A stretch of 64,000 bases of DNA, from positions 62,001-126,000 of the forward strand of contig JANRIX010000002.1 in assembly GCA_033764435.1 (NCBI GenBank). The letters run 5' to 3'. The translations under genes were made by a program, and so were the position numbers. The notes under the pieces were generated by a model. It saw only the letters and a list, made by a program, of their open reading frames with translations, was not told the DNA's origin and did not search any database. This stretch comes from JAEUMY01 sp033764435. Lineage in GTDB: Bacteria; Pseudomonadota; Gammaproteobacteria; Burkholderiales; Usitatibacteraceae. Positions within the stretch are counted from its first letter, which is position 1, and every line of letters begins with the position of its first letter. This document shows positions 8,276 through 16,745 of this stretch, piece after piece.

Positions 8276-8656
8276 GGCGTGCGCATCCACTGCGAATATT
8301 CGCACCGCAGCCTCTGCCGCGGACGCACATCAATTCATCGTTCGAGTGCGAAGGTTGGCCAGCTATCGCGGGCGCGCTCTCGCACCGCTGTGCGGAGCGG
8401 ATTGGCGGGAGTTCCAGGCTGAGGCGGCAAGGTGGTCCCAGGGATGGTGCGACGCCGCGACTTGACATTGGTCAGACGCAGGGAACTTGTCCGGAGCGAC
8501 GCCTGTCCAGTTGAAGATGCGTAAGGTGTCGGAGTTCTGACCGACTTAACCCGACGAACGCGTCGCTGGCATCGGCTCCGGGAGCGCGCGCCGAAAGCCG
8601 ATCCGGTTTGCGGCATCCCGCCTGCCATCCCTTCAATGCATTCGCCTGGAGATTTC
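8276..8656 (+). other. Intergenic region of 381 bp
   Basis: Apart from the palindrome at 8291-8304 I see no gene here. A GGAACTT at 8482-8488 followed 16 bases later by GTC resembles an ECF sigma factor promoter ahead of the secreted thioredoxin gene, but the match is short and the distance to the gene (about 150 bp) is long. Confidence 0.4.
8292..8303. repeat. Iterated palindrome, extended 14-bp copy
   Basis: Noncoding, 16 bp after the rraB stop codon. The palindrome extends to TGCGAATATTCGCA (8291-8304). Confidence 0.95.
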
Positions 8657-9040
8657 ATGTCGACTCTGCTGTCCCGTCTTGCCGCTCTTGCTGCCATGCT
8701 CGTCGCCACCTCGGCGCTGGCGCTACAGTCCACCCCGTATTCCGATCAGGCGCTGGCGGATGCACAGTCGGCCGGCAAGCCGGTGGCCCTGCATTTCCAC
8801 GCCGAGTGGTGCGGCAGCTGCAAGGTGCAGACCATGGTGTTCGATACCTTGCGCAAGGAAGGCAAGCCCGACATGACCGTGCTCGTGGTGGATTACGACA
8901 AGGCGAAGGACGTCCGGTCGCGATTCGGCGTGCGGGCCCAGAGCACCATCATCGTGTTCAAGGGGCCGAAGGAAACCGCGCGTCTGTCGGGAGAGATTCG
9001 CGAGAACCGCATTCGCCAGGCACTGGAAAGCGCGTTGTAA
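8657..9040 (+). CDS. Secreted thioredoxin-fold protein
   Basis: 127 residues. The start at 8657 is preferred because GGAG lies about seven bases upstream and it opens directly into a Sec signal peptide (LLSRLAALAAMLVATSALAL). The mature part contains FHAEWCGSCKVQ with the redox CxxC at Cys52-Cys55, a thioredoxin active site, and RFGVRAQSTIIVFKG, where the cis-Pro expected before the third strand is replaced by Ser-Thr. It should work in the periplasm as a thiol-disulfide oxidoreductase. Lack of the usual cis-Pro is a departure from typical thioredoxins. Confidence 0.82.
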   Translation: MSTLLSRLAALAAMLVATSALALQSTPYSDQALADAQSAGKPVALHFHAEWCGSCKVQTMVFDTLRKEGKPDMTVLVVDYDKAKDVRSRFGVRAQSTIIVFKGPKETARLSGEIRENRIRQALESAL

Positions 9041-9086
9041 GCATGCCTTTGTCCGCACCACGCGCGCCGGGGAGTCGTCTGGCGCA

Positions 9087-9554
9087 TCAGGTTCGTTCAA
9101 TCCTCGCCGCGAAACACCCGCGTTTCGCAAAGTGCGCATGCAGATAGCCCACCTTTGGGTTGGCCAGCATGCGCTCGATGCTTTCCGTCAGCAAGGAGCC
9201 GTCCATCACGTCCGCGTCGATCATCATGTGCGCCGCGTCGAAGGCGCGCAGGGAAACTAGCCGGCTCGTCAGCATGGGGGGCACCGCGTTCAGTTCTGCG
9301 CGTTCTGCATGAACATCTTCCCCGACGAAAATCGCGTGGCTGGCGCGGTAAGGTGTGTTCTCGGGCACATGCATATGGTTCACCAGCAGCACGTTTCTGC
9401 CGGGTGCCAGATCGGTCAGGGTCACGCGGTCGGGAAAGCCGGGCCGGCTGTCCACCGTGTAGCGTCGCGCACCCCGGGAAGCCAGGGCGGCGTCGGTCAG
9501 TCCGAACAGGGGACGAAAAGGGGTGCTGTCGAGGCCGAGAATGCGAAAGGGCAT
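9087..9554 (-). CDS. DUF1203 protein
   Basis: 155 residues beginning MPFRILGLDSTPFRPLFGL, the usual opening of DUF1203 proteins, followed by GRNVLLVNHMHVPENTPYRASHAIFV (split across two strands in the family) and FDAAHMMIDADVMDG. Many His and Asp residues are conserved in the family, but no activity is known. The gene stands alone on the minus strand, 46 bp from the convergent thioredoxin gene. Confidence 0.85.
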   Translation of the reverse strand: MPFRILGLDSTPFRPLFGLTDAALASRGARRYTVDSRPGFPDRVTLTDLAPGRNVLLVNHMHVPENTPYRASHAIFVGEDVHAERAELNAVPPMLTSRLVSLRAFDAAHMMIDADVMDGSLLTESIERMLANPKVGYLHAHFAKRGCFAARIERT

Positions 9555-9673
9555 GTTGTATTCCGCTGGGTCAACTGAGGATGGGTCATTGTTGCCCTGC
9601 GCGGCCCGCTTGGCTTCCCTGATCTTGCGGTCGAATTGGCAGATTTGCGGTAATCACCTGAGCGTCCCGACAC

Positions 9674-9685
9674 ACGAATATTCGC
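9674..9685. repeat. One-mismatch copy of the iterated palindrome
   Basis: ACGAATATTCGC with an intact 10-bp core palindrome (9675-9684). Noncoding, 16 bp downstream of the lipoprotein gene's stop codon. Confidence 0.6.
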
Positions 9686-9700
9686 AACGCGCAGCACGAG

Positions 9701-10171
9701 TCAATTTCTCCTGGATGCCGGCCGCACGGATGACGTATGCCCGGCGAGAAATGCATAGCTGGCGCCCTTGCGTTCCAGCACGGCCGTGAACACGCCACTG
9801 AATTCGAACGCAACTTGCGGCATGCCAATCCGCGTTCGGAAACTGGCGCTGACATGGACCTGGCGGCCGTCCAGCGGAAGTACGACGATATCGGCTAGCC
9901 GGGTGTCGATTGTTGTTCCGGGCGGGAACTGGTCGAGAGCTGTGGCAACTTCGTCGGCAGAGCGATAGCGCAATGCGCCATCCTCAAACCAGCGGAAGTT
10001 AACGCTGTCGCTGTACGCCGCGCGCACAGCGGTCTTGTCACGGGTGGCAACAGCCGCGTTCCAGGCATCGAGGAATCGGGTGACGTCCACAACGGAAGGA
10101 TTCGAGGTCGGCGTGGCGGCGCAGGCCGCGAACATGAAGCCGAGCAATGCGACGCAGAGTCGGCGTCTCAT
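9701..10171 (-). CDS. Lipoprotein with SnoaL/NTF2-like domain
   Basis: 156 residues. The N terminus MRRRLCVALLGFMFAACAAT is a lipoprotein signal with FAAC as lipobox, so the mature protein should be lipid-anchored at Cys17. The remainder, with FLDAWNAAVATRDKTAVRAAYSD and a late SGVFTAVLERKG, fits the cone-shaped NTF2/SnoaL-like fold found in DUF4440-type proteins. No catalytic residues are evident. It overlaps the stop of the upstream VOC gene by four bases (ATGA), pointing to translational coupling. Confidence 0.75.
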   Translation of the reverse strand: MRRRLCVALLGFMFAACAATPTSNPSVVDVTRFLDAWNAAVATRDKTAVRAAYSDSVNFRWFEDGALRYRSADEVATALDQFPPGTTIDTRLADIVVLPLDGRQVHVSASFRTRIGMPQVAFEFSGVFTAVLERKGASYAFLAGHTSSVRPASRRN

Positions 10172-10542
10172 GACAACACGCCCGGCAAGTACTGCATGAC
10201 GCAGGCAATGTTGCCTTCGGTGTCACTGAACTGCACCACCGTGCCCACGCGCTCGATGTGGAATGGCGGATGCTGCAGCTTGCCGCCCGCCGCCTCGATG
10301 GCGGCCGAGGTCGCCTTCACGTCGGTCACGGAGATGGTGCATTCGTAGCCGCCCATGCCGGGTCCTGCAGGGCCGTTGCGCTTCTGCAGCGCGCCGCGAA
10401 TGCCGGTGGCACTGGTCTGAATGAGCCAGAAGTCCGGCGGTCCCCAGGGCTGGAACGACCAACCGAACACCCTTTGGTAGAAGGCCTTCGCGCGTTCGCA
10501 GTCATCGGCGTGGATGGCGAAGTGGACGATGTCATTTGGCAT
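10168..10542 (-). CDS. VOC-family protein
   Basis: 124 residues from the ATG at 10542, which follows GAGAGGAAACC. Family features: IVHFAIHADDCERAKAFYQRVFGW at the N terminus, a central GIRGALQKR, GYECTISVTDVKATSAAIEA opening the second half, and VVQFSDTEGNIACVMQY at the end. This subgroup is common in proteobacteria next to regulators and is usually of unknown substrate. A longer in-frame start at 10908 would run through the divergent AraC gene and is rejected. It diverges from the AraC-type regulator across a 76-bp gap. Confidence 0.87.
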   Translation of the reverse strand: MPNDIVHFAIHADDCERAKAFYQRVFGWSFQPWGPPDFWLIQTSATGIRGALQKRNGPAGPGMGGYECTISVTDVKATSAAIEAAGGKLQHPPFHIERVGTVVQFSDTEGNIACVMQYLPGVLS

Positions 10543-10618
10543 GGGGTTTCCTCTCGGCAATGGACGTGAGTAGCGTAGCATCGCCGTCAGGCCCTCGATA
10601 ACGCGAATCCGCCAATAG

Positions 10619-11389
10619 ATGTCGACAACCCGCCAACCTGATTCCTCCGTCTTGCTGATGCGCTCGCTGGCGCTCACGCTGCCCGTAGGCATGCGGCTGG
10701 ATGGGCACGCCCACGCCTGGCCACAGCTGGTGTTCGCGGCGCGCGGTGCGCTGGCCGTGGCGGTGACGGATCGGCAATGGGTGGTGCCGCCGACGCGCGC
10801 ACTGTGGGTGCCCGCCCATGCTGTCCACGAAGTGGAAGCGCTGGGAGACGTCTCGCTGCGCACGCTGTACCTCGCGTCGTCGAAAACATCGCCGGCTGGC
10901 CAAGGCATCTGTGTGCTGGATGTAAGCCCGCTCCTGCGTGAGTTGATTCTCGAAGTGACGCGGATCGGATCGCTCGAGCAAGACAGCGCCGTGCACCAGC
11001 ATCTGGCTGGGCTGATTCATGACCAACTGGGGCGCGCGACGCGACTCAGGCTGGAGCTGCCGCTGCCGCGGGATCCTCGCGCACGCAGGGTAGCCGATCT
11101 GGCCCGTGCCGACCTGCGTCATTCGGTGACTCTCTCCGATCTGGCGGCCGACAGCGGCGCCAGCGCCCGCACCATCGAGCGTCTGTTCCACGCCGAGACC
11201 GGCTTGGCCTTCGGCCAGTGGCGCCAGCAGGCGAGGCTGCAGCATGCGTTGCGACGACTCGCTGAGTCGGCGGACGTGGCCACGGCGGCGGCCGAGTGCG
11301 GCTATGAAAGCGTGAGTGCGTTCGTGAGCATGTTCAGGCAGGCGTTGGGGGTCACGCCGGGTCAATATCTCCGCGGCGCGAAGGAATGA
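10619..11389 (+). CDS. AraC-family transcriptional regulator with cupin sensor
   Basis: 256 residues. The N-terminal half is cupin-like (HAHAWPQLVFAARGALAVAV, then PPTRALWVPAHAVHEVEALG). The C-terminal 100 residues carry two helix-turn-helix motifs of the AraC/XylS type: TLSDLAADSGASARTIERLF and AAAECGYESVSAFVSMFRQ, ending in LGVTPGQYLRG. It is transcribed away from the VOC/lipoprotein pair with only 76 bp between start codons, so it may control that pair. Inducer unknown. Confidence 0.9.
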   Translation: MSTTRQPDSSVLLMRSLALTLPVGMRLDGHAHAWPQLVFAARGALAVAVTDRQWVVPPTRALWVPAHAVHEVEALGDVSLRTLYLASSKTSPAGQGICVLDVSPLLRELILEVTRIGSLEQDSAVHQHLAGLIHDQLGRATRLRLELPLPRDPRARRVADLARADLRHSVTLSDLAADSGASARTIERLFHAETGLAFGQWRQQARLQHALRRLAESADVATAAAECGYESVSAFVSMFRQALGVTPGQYLRGAKE

Positions 11390-11505
11390 AGGCCGTGGGT
11401 CTTCACCTCGATGTCCACGGCAGTCCCCAGGGGATTTCATGATCGCAACACGCGAGCATGAAACAATGTTCATCCAGGCAGGGAAGAGTCGGAAGGAGCG
11501 AGGTC

Positions 11506-11982
11506 ATGAAGGTTCATGTTTTCAACAGCGCGGGCCAGCTGGTCGGTCCGTTGGAATCACCCCGGGTCGAGAAGAGTGATGCCGAATGGCAAAAGCAGCT
11601 CACGCCCGACCAGTTCGCCGTCGCGCGAGGCAAGGGTACGGAGCGACCGTTCTGCGGCACGCTGCTCGACAACAAGAAGTCCGGCGTCTACGCCTGCGTC
11701 TGCTGCGGGCTGCCGCTTTTCAGCTCAAATGCCAAGTTCGATTCCGGCACGGGCTGGCCCAGTTTTTTCGCGCCAGTCGCCAAGGAGAATGTGGTCACCG
11801 ACCTCGACATCAGCTACGGCATGCGCCGCGAGGAGATTCTGTGCGCCCGCTGCGACTGTCATCTCGGTCACGTGTTCGAGGACGGGCCGCGGCCGACCGG
11901 GCTGCGCTTCTGCGTGAACTCCGAATCGCTCGTTTTCGTCGATGAGAAGGACCTCGCGACGCTGGCTGATCCGGCAGCGTAG
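11506..11982 (+). CDS. msrB: Peptide-methionine (R)-S-oxide reductase MsrB
   Basis: 158 residues from the ATG at 11506, preceded by GGAAGGAG. It reduces the R form of methionine sulfoxide in proteins. The structural zinc ligands are present as two CxxC pairs (Cys64/Cys67 and Cys113/Cys116), the GTGWPSF loop is at 81-87, HLGHVF at 119-124, and the catalytic Cys136 lies in RFCVNSESL. No signal peptide, so cytoplasmic. It stands as a single gene 116 bp after the AraC gene. Confidence 0.95.
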   Translation: MKVHVFNSAGQLVGPLESPRVEKSDAEWQKQLTPDQFAVARGKGTERPFCGTLLDNKKSGVYACVCCGLPLFSSNAKFDSGTGWPSFFAPVAKENVVTDLDISYGMRREEILCARCDCHLGHVFEDGPRPTGLRFCVNSESLVFVDEKDLATLADPAA

Positions 11983-12067
11983 CGCGGACCCTTCCACGGT
12001 CCGCTTCGGACCGCACGGTCAGTGCCTGCGCTGTACCATTCGCGAAACACGAATTGAATTCGAAGCC

Positions 12068-15000
12068 TTGTTGCCATCCCACCGCTCCTGCAGAGTATTC
12101 GGCACGATCCGACGGCTCACCACGCTGATCGTGTCAATCGCGTCAGTCGTGTTCGGCGCCGCTGTGGCGCTGGGCGTTGCGCAGGCCGCGACGCCGGCCG
12201 CAGCGTCGTCCTCAGCCTCCGCGCCGGTCGAGTTGCCTGACTTCACCGATCTTGGCAATTCTTCGCTGTCGCAGCTGCGCATCGACGGCTGGCAGACCGA
12301 GCAGGGGCTGCCGCTCAATACGGTCCAGGCCATGATCCAGACCCGAAGCGGCCACCTGTGGGTCGGTACTGCGGCCGGTCTGGCCCGCTTCGACGGGCAG
12401 CGTTTCAACACTTTTGAAACGCCGGACCTGCCGGAACTGGCCAGTCGTCCCGTGTTCGGCTTCATGGAAGACACAGAAGGATCGCTGTGGATTGGCAGCT
12501 TCAATGGCGCGTTGCGCTGGCGCGACGGTCGTTTCGAGCGCATCTTCGGCGCGGAAGTCACCGAGCGACGTCGCGTCTGGGCCTTTGCCGAAGAGCGCAT
12601 CGGCACCAATGATGGCACCGCAAAGGTGGGCACCGTCTGGGCGGCGACCGAAAACGGTCTGGTGCGCTGGCGCCGGGGCACGGATGCCAATGGCAAGCCG
12701 GACATCAAGGTCTACACGGTCGCGGACGGTCTACCCACACTGCGCCTGCGTACCCTCGCGTTCGATGGGCAGGGCACCTTGTGGATCGGCACGACCGGCG
12801 GCGGGCTGGTGGCATTTGCGGGAGAGAAGTTCACGGTCTATTCCACCGCCACCGGCTTGCCGCATCAGGAAGTGCGCCATGTCGTGGCCGATCCCCGTGG
12901 CGGCATTTGGGCCGCTACCGCCGGTGGCGGCCTGGTGCGCATGCTCAACGGGCAGATGAAGGTCTTTACCAAGCGTGACGGCCTGCCCACCGATCATTTG
13001 ACCGCGCTGGCGATCGGCAAGAAGGGCGAGATCTGGGTCGGTACGTGGGGTGCCGGCGTGGCGCGGCTTCGCGACGGGCGCTTCAGCACGATAAACGCGG
13101 CGTCGGGTCTGGCCGGCGATCAGATCTGGTCGCTCCTCGTCGATCGCGAGGCCAGCCTGTGGGTGGGCACCTGGGTGGGTGGCCTGAGCCGGCTGCGCGA
13201 GCGCACGTTCTTTCCGCTGGGCAAGCCCGAGGGTCTCACGCATGACAATGCGCGCACGGTGCTGCATGCCCGCGACGGTGCCGTGTGGGTGGCGCTTGCG
13301 GGCGGCGGGGTCAATCGCATTGCCGACGGTCGGGTCACGGCCATCGGGCTGCGCGAGGGCCTGCCGAGTCTGGAGACGTCGGCCTTGCATGAGGATCGCG
13401 ATGGCGCGATCTGGATCGGGACCTACACCGAGGGCGTGGCGCGCTGGCGGCCCGGCCCCGGCGGCGGCGTGGCAGGTGCGCGCATCGACCGGTTCGGCAA
13501 ATCCCAGGGTGTGCCCAGCGTGGACGTGCGCTCGTTCTTCCAGGATCGCAGCGGCACGCTCTGGCTGGGTACCAAGTCCGGCCTTGCGCGATTCGATGGC
13601 CGCATGTTCGTGCCGGTGAAGGATGCAGGCGCCCCCACCGAGGGTGTCGCCGCCATCACCCAGGACCGTGCCGGCAACATCTGGTTCGGCACCACCGGCA
13701 ATGGTCTGGTGCGTTTCAGCGACGGCAGGTTCACGGCTTACACACGCAGCGAGGGCCTGGTGTCGAACTGGATCGTGGCACTGCATGTCGATCCTTCCGA
13801 TGCATTGTGGATCGGCAGCGCGGGAGAGGGCATCAATCGTCTGAAAGATGGCAAGGTCGCCGCGATCCGGACGTCCGATGGGCTGTGGGACGGGGTGGCG
13901 CAGTCGATCGTCGAGGACCGCGCGGGCAATTTCTGGATTTCCTGCAATCGCGGTTTCTACAGCGTCGCGCGCAGCGAACTGGAAGCCTTGATTGACGGAC
14001 GGGTGAAGCGGGTAACGTCGCGAAGTTTCGGTCCCGGGGATGCGCTGCGCAGCACCACCTTCTCCGGCGGCGTGCAGCCAGCCGGGGCCATCGACTCGCG
14101 CGGGCATGTCTGGCTGCCCTCATTCAACGGACTCGTGATCATCAATCCCGACCGCCTGCCCGGCACCAGTCAGCCACCTAGGGTGGTGCTCGAAGACGTG
14201 CTCATTCACGACAAGCCGGCCTCTGCACTCGGGGAAGTCGTGCTGCCACCGGGATCGGCGCCGCTCGCGGTCCGTTACTTTGCGGGCACACTCAATCATG
14301 CCGAACGCGTGCAGTTCCGCTATCGCATGGAAGGCCTGACCAACGAGTGGGTGCACGCGGGTCGCAATCGCCAGGCCACTTTTCCCGTGCTGCCTTATGG
14401 CCGCTACGAATTCCAGGTTTCGGCGTCACTGGATGGCGTTCGCTGGAGCGAGCCCTCCGAGCCGCTGAAGGTCAGGGTGCAACCGCATGTCTGGCAGACT
14501 GCGTGGTTCACCGCGCTGGCCTTGCTCGTCGCCGGTCTGGCCATCGCGGGCTTGTTCAAGCTGCGCACTCGGCAGCTCGAGCAACGGCATGCGCAGATGG
14601 AGAAGCTGGTCGCGGAGAAGACCGAGGAGCTGCGGCTGGCCAACGAGCACCTCTCGCGGCTGTCTTTCGTCGACGCGCTCACCGGGCTGCCCAATCGCCG
14701 ACGCATGGACGAGACGCTGGAAACCGAATGGCGTCGTGCCGTGCGCAGCGGCCAATCGCTCGCCATCGTCATGGCCGACATCGATGCATTCAAAGACTAC
14801 AACGACACGCTGGGCCATCCTGAAGGCGACAAGTGTCTCGTCAGGGTCGCCGACGTGATTCGCCAGGCCGTGGGCCGCGCCGGAGACCTCGCGGCGCGCT
14901 ACGGCGGCGAGGAATTCGTCATCCTCATGCCCGGCGCCGATGCGGCGGCGGCGCGGGAGTTCGCCGAGCGGCTCCGCCAGGCCTGCGAAGCGTGCGCGAT

Positions 15001-15157
15001 TCCCCATCCCGCGTCGCCAGCGGGCCAGGTGGTGACCATCAGTCTGGGTGTGGCCGCCTGTCGTCCGGATCCGCTGGGCGCCGCGGCGGAACTGATGGCA
15101 CTCGCGGATGCGGCCTTGTATCGCGCGAAGCAGGATGGACGGAATCGGGTGCGGTGA
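12068..15157 (+). CDS. Two-propeller sensor diguanylate cyclase (GGDEF)
   Basis: About 1,029 residues from a TTG at 12068; there is no ATG before the homology begins, so the start is uncertain. A hydrophobic segment near the N terminus is followed by about 14 blade motifs of the reg_prop type (HLWVGTAAGLARFDG, TLWIGTTGGG, NIWFGTTGNGLVRF and others), enough for two seven-bladed propellers. Then come a Y_Y_Y domain, one membrane helix (FTALALLVAGLAIAGLF), a short coiled coil, and a GGDEF domain with intact GGEEF and LTGLPNRR. It should sense a periplasmic ligand and make cyclic di-GMP in the cytoplasm. The inhibitory RxxD site is not obvious. Confidence 0.9.
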   Translation: MLPSHRSCRVFGTIRRLTTLIVSIASVVFGAAVALGVAQAATPAAASSSASAPVELPDFTDLGNSSLSQLRIDGWQTEQGLPLNTVQAMIQTRSGHLWVGTAAGLARFDGQRFNTFETPDLPELASRPVFGFMEDTEGSLWIGSFNGALRWRDGRFERIFGAEVTERRRVWAFAEERIGTNDGTAKVGTVWAATENGLVRWRRGTDANGKPDIKVYTVADGLPTLRLRTLAFDGQGTLWIGTTGGGLVAFAGEKFTVYSTATGLPHQEVRHVVADPRGGIWAATAGGGLVRMLNGQMKVFTKRDGLPTDHLTALAIGKKGEIWVGTWGAGVARLRDGRFSTINAASGLAGDQIWSLLVDREASLWVGTWVGGLSRLRERTFFPLGKPEGLTHDNARTVLHARDGAVWVALAGGGVNRIADGRVTAIGLREGLPSLETSALHEDRDGAIWIGTYTEGVARWRPGPGGGVAGARIDRFGKSQGVPSVDVRSFFQDRSGTLWLGTKSGLARFDGRMFVPVKDAGAPTEGVAAITQDRAGNIWFGTTGNGLVRFSDGRFTAYTRSEGLVSNWIVALHVDPSDALWIGSAGEGINRLKDGKVAAIRTSDGLWDGVAQSIVEDRAGNFWISCNRGFYSVARSELEALIDGRVKRVTSRSFGPGDALRSTTFSGGVQPAGAIDSRGHVWLPSFNGLVIINPDRLPGTSQPPRVVLEDVLIHDKPASALGEVVLPPGSAPLAVRYFAGTLNHAERVQFRYRMEGLTNEWVHAGRNRQATFPVLPYGRYEFQVSASLDGVRWSEPSEPLKVRVQPHVWQTAWFTALALLVAGLAIAGLFKLRTRQLEQRHAQMEKLVAEKTEELRLANEHLSRLSFVDALTGLPNRRRMDETLETEWRRAVRSGQSLAIVMADIDAFKDYNDTLGHPEGDKCLVRVADVIRQAVGRAGDLAARYGGEEFVILMPGADAAAAREFAERLRQACEACAIPHPASPAGQVVTISLGVAACRPDPLGAAAELMALADAALYRAKQDGRNRVR

Positions 15158-15166
15158 GCGCGCATC

Positions 15167-15178
15167 GCGAATATTCGC
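15167..15178. repeat. Iterated palindrome, perfect 12-bp copy
   Basis: Noncoding, nine bases after the diguanylate cyclase stop codon and 25 bp before the LuxR-type gene. Confidence 0.95.
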
Positions 15179-15203
15179 TGGCAAACGACACCGGAATGCG
15201 ACC

Positions 15204-15638
15204 ATGTTGAAGCACACTCTGATCTTCGGCGCTGTTGCCGGGCTGCTCATTGCCGGCCTCAAGTTCATCGAGTACCGCTGGTTGGTCGTCGCTCATTCGG
15301 TCGAGATCTATGGTGCGCTGGTGGCGGCGGTGTTCGCAGCGGTGGGTATCTGGCTGGGTCTGAAGCTCACCCGCGAAAAGGTCGTGGTCAAGGAAGTCCA
15401 GGCGCCTGCCGAGTTCATCCGCGATGACGCCAAAGTGGCGGCGCTCGGCCTCACCCCGCGTGAGCTGGAAATGTTGGGCCTCATCGCCCAGGGCCTCAGC
15501 AACCGGGAGATTGCCGACAAGGTATTTGTGAGCGAGAACACCGTGAAGACCCATCTCGCCCGCATTTTCGACAAGCTGGATGCCAGGCGGCGGACCCAGG
15601 CCGTTGAGCGGGGCCGGGCGCTGCGGCTGATTCCCTGA
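15204..15638 (+). CDS. Membrane-anchored LuxR-type regulator
   Basis: 144 residues. Two hydrophobic segments (LIFGAVAGLLIAGLKFI and IYGALVAAVFAAVGIWLGL) occupy the N-terminal third, so the protein should be tethered in the inner membrane. The C terminus is a complete LuxR/GerE helix-turn-helix: LTPRELEMLGLIAQGLSNRE, then FVSENTVKTHLARIFDKLDA. There is no receiver or autoinducer domain. Pairing of such a regulator with a DUF4199 membrane protein is seen elsewhere, and here the DUF4199 gene follows. Signal and targets are unknown. Confidence 0.87.
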   Translation: MLKHTLIFGAVAGLLIAGLKFIEYRWLVVAHSVEIYGALVAAVFAAVGIWLGLKLTREKVVVKEVQAPAEFIRDDAKVAALGLTPRELEMLGLIAQGLSNREIADKVFVSENTVKTHLARIFDKLDARRRTQAVERGRALRLIP

Positions 15639-15661
15639 CGACGCATCCGTCAAACTTTCGC

Positions 15662-15691
15662 ATGATTTTCAATAAGTTTCGGCAAAATCAT
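15662..15691. promoter_or_regulatory. Inverted repeat ahead of the DUF4199 gene
   Basis: ATGATTTT (15662-15669) and AAAATCAT (15684-15691) form a perfect 8-bp inverted repeat with a 14-base spacer, 75 bp before the DUF4199 start. It is AT-rich against a GC-rich background. It could be an operator, possibly for the adjacent LuxR-type regulator, or a weak terminator. Confidence 0.4.
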
Positions 15692-15765
15692 CCGTTCGGG
15701 TGACGCGAATCGCCGACCGGATGGCTGGAATGGCGGCTCCAACAACCCCCAAGACGGGAGCCCCC

Positions 15766-16293
15766 ATGAAAAAGATCGTTCTCACCTTTGGCCTGATCGC
15801 CGGCGCAATCATGTCCGCCATGCTGGTGGTCGCCATTCCGTTCAAGGACACCCTGGACTTCGACAAGGGCGCCATTGTCGGCTACACGTCCATGGTCCTC
15901 GCTTTTCTGATGGTGTATTTTGGTGTCCGCACCTACCGCGACAATGTGGCAGGCGGCAGCATCACGTTTGGCCGCGCGTTCAAGGTCGGTCTGCTCATCA
16001 CCCTGATATCCAGCACATGCTACGTGGCCACTTGGCAGGTCGTGTACTACAAGTTCCTGCCCGACAGCGGCCAGAAGTACGTGGCCCATGAACTGGAAAA
16101 GGCGCGCAAGGCGGGCGCACCGGAAGCCAGACTGGCCGAGATGAAGGCGGAAATGGACTCGTTTCTCGTCATGTATCAGAACCCGCTCTTCAACATCGCC
16201 ATCACGTTCATCGAACCGCTGCCTGTGGGGATCGTGTTTACGCTGGGTTCAGCCTGGTTCCTGAGCCGGCGGCGGAAGGACGCCATCGCGTGA
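15766..16293 (+). CDS. DUF4199 family membrane protein
   Basis: 175 residues, starting MKKIVLTFGLIAGAIMSAML. Four hydrophobic helices are visible: residues 3-25, 38-55, 74-95 and 143-166. The TYRDNVAGGSITFGRAFKVG segment between helices two and three and the long Lys/Glu-rich loop (HELEKARKAGAPEARLAEMK) are typical of DUF4199. Function unknown. It follows the membrane-anchored LuxR regulator and may form a regulator/sensor pair with it. Confidence 0.85.
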   Translation: MKKIVLTFGLIAGAIMSAMLVVAIPFKDTLDFDKGAIVGYTSMVLAFLMVYFGVRTYRDNVAGGSITFGRAFKVGLLITLISSTCYVATWQVVYYKFLPDSGQKYVAHELEKARKAGAPEARLAEMKAEMDSFLVMYQNPLFNIAITFIEPLPVGIVFTLGSAWFLSRRRKDAIA

Positions 16294-16340
16294 CGCATGA
16301 AGACATCCACAGCCAAACAAGACACTGAAAGGACTACAAC

Positions 16341-16712
16341 ATGAAACTTGGCGCTTTCTCCATCAGCCTCGCCGTCAAGGACCTGGCGGCCTCGCAACGC
16401 TTTTATGAAATGCTGGGCTTCACCGTCTTTGGCGGCCATGCTGCCCAGAACTGGCTCATCATGAAGAACGAATCCACCGTCATCGGTCTCTTCCAGGGCA
16501 TGTTCGACAAGAACCTGCTCACCTTCAATCCCGGCTGGGACGCCGATGCCAAGCCGGTACCGGGCTTCACGGATGTCCGCGAGATCCAGCGGCGCATCAA
16601 GGCACAGGGTGGGGTGCTTTCGCAGGAGGCCGATGAATCCACGACCGGGCCGGCTAGCTTCGTGATCGTGGACCCGGACGGCAATCCGGTGCTCTTCGAT
16701 CAGCACGTGTGA
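16341..16712 (+). CDS. VOC-family (glyoxalase-like) protein
   Basis: 123 residues. AAAGGA lies about eight bases before the ATG. The N terminus FSISLAVKDLAASQRFYEML and the C terminus FVIVDPDGNPVLFDQHV are characteristic of single-domain VOC proteins, with the terminal DPDGNP turn intact. Residues QNWLIMKNESTVIGLFQGMF occupy the middle. Members close to this type are annotated as lactoylglutathione lyase-like, but glyoxalase I activity is not shown. It follows the DUF4199 gene by 47 bp. Confidence 0.88.
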   Translation: MKLGAFSISLAVKDLAASQRFYEMLGFTVFGGHAAQNWLIMKNESTVIGLFQGMFDKNLLTFNPGWDADAKPVPGFTDVREIQRRIKAQGGVLSQEADESTTGPASFVIVDPDGNPVLFDQHV

Positions 16713-16713
16713 T

Positions 16714-16725
16714 GCGAATATTCGC
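16714..16725. repeat. Iterated palindrome, extended 14-bp copy
   Basis: The 14-mer (16713-16726) begins immediately after the VOC gene's stop codon, in a 33-bp gap before the next gene. Confidence 0.95.
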
Positions 16726-16745
16726 AATCGGCCAGTCGGTGCGCG

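Noticed and set aside
8482..8507. ECF sigma factor promoter ahead of the secreted thioredoxin gene
   Set aside because: GGAACTT and GTC are short matches in a long gap, with no ECF sigma gene in the window; mentioned only with the intergenic entry.
11942..12067. Longer start for the diguanylate cyclase overlapping msrB
   Set aside because: The extra residues overlap msrB and show no signal peptide or conserved sequence.
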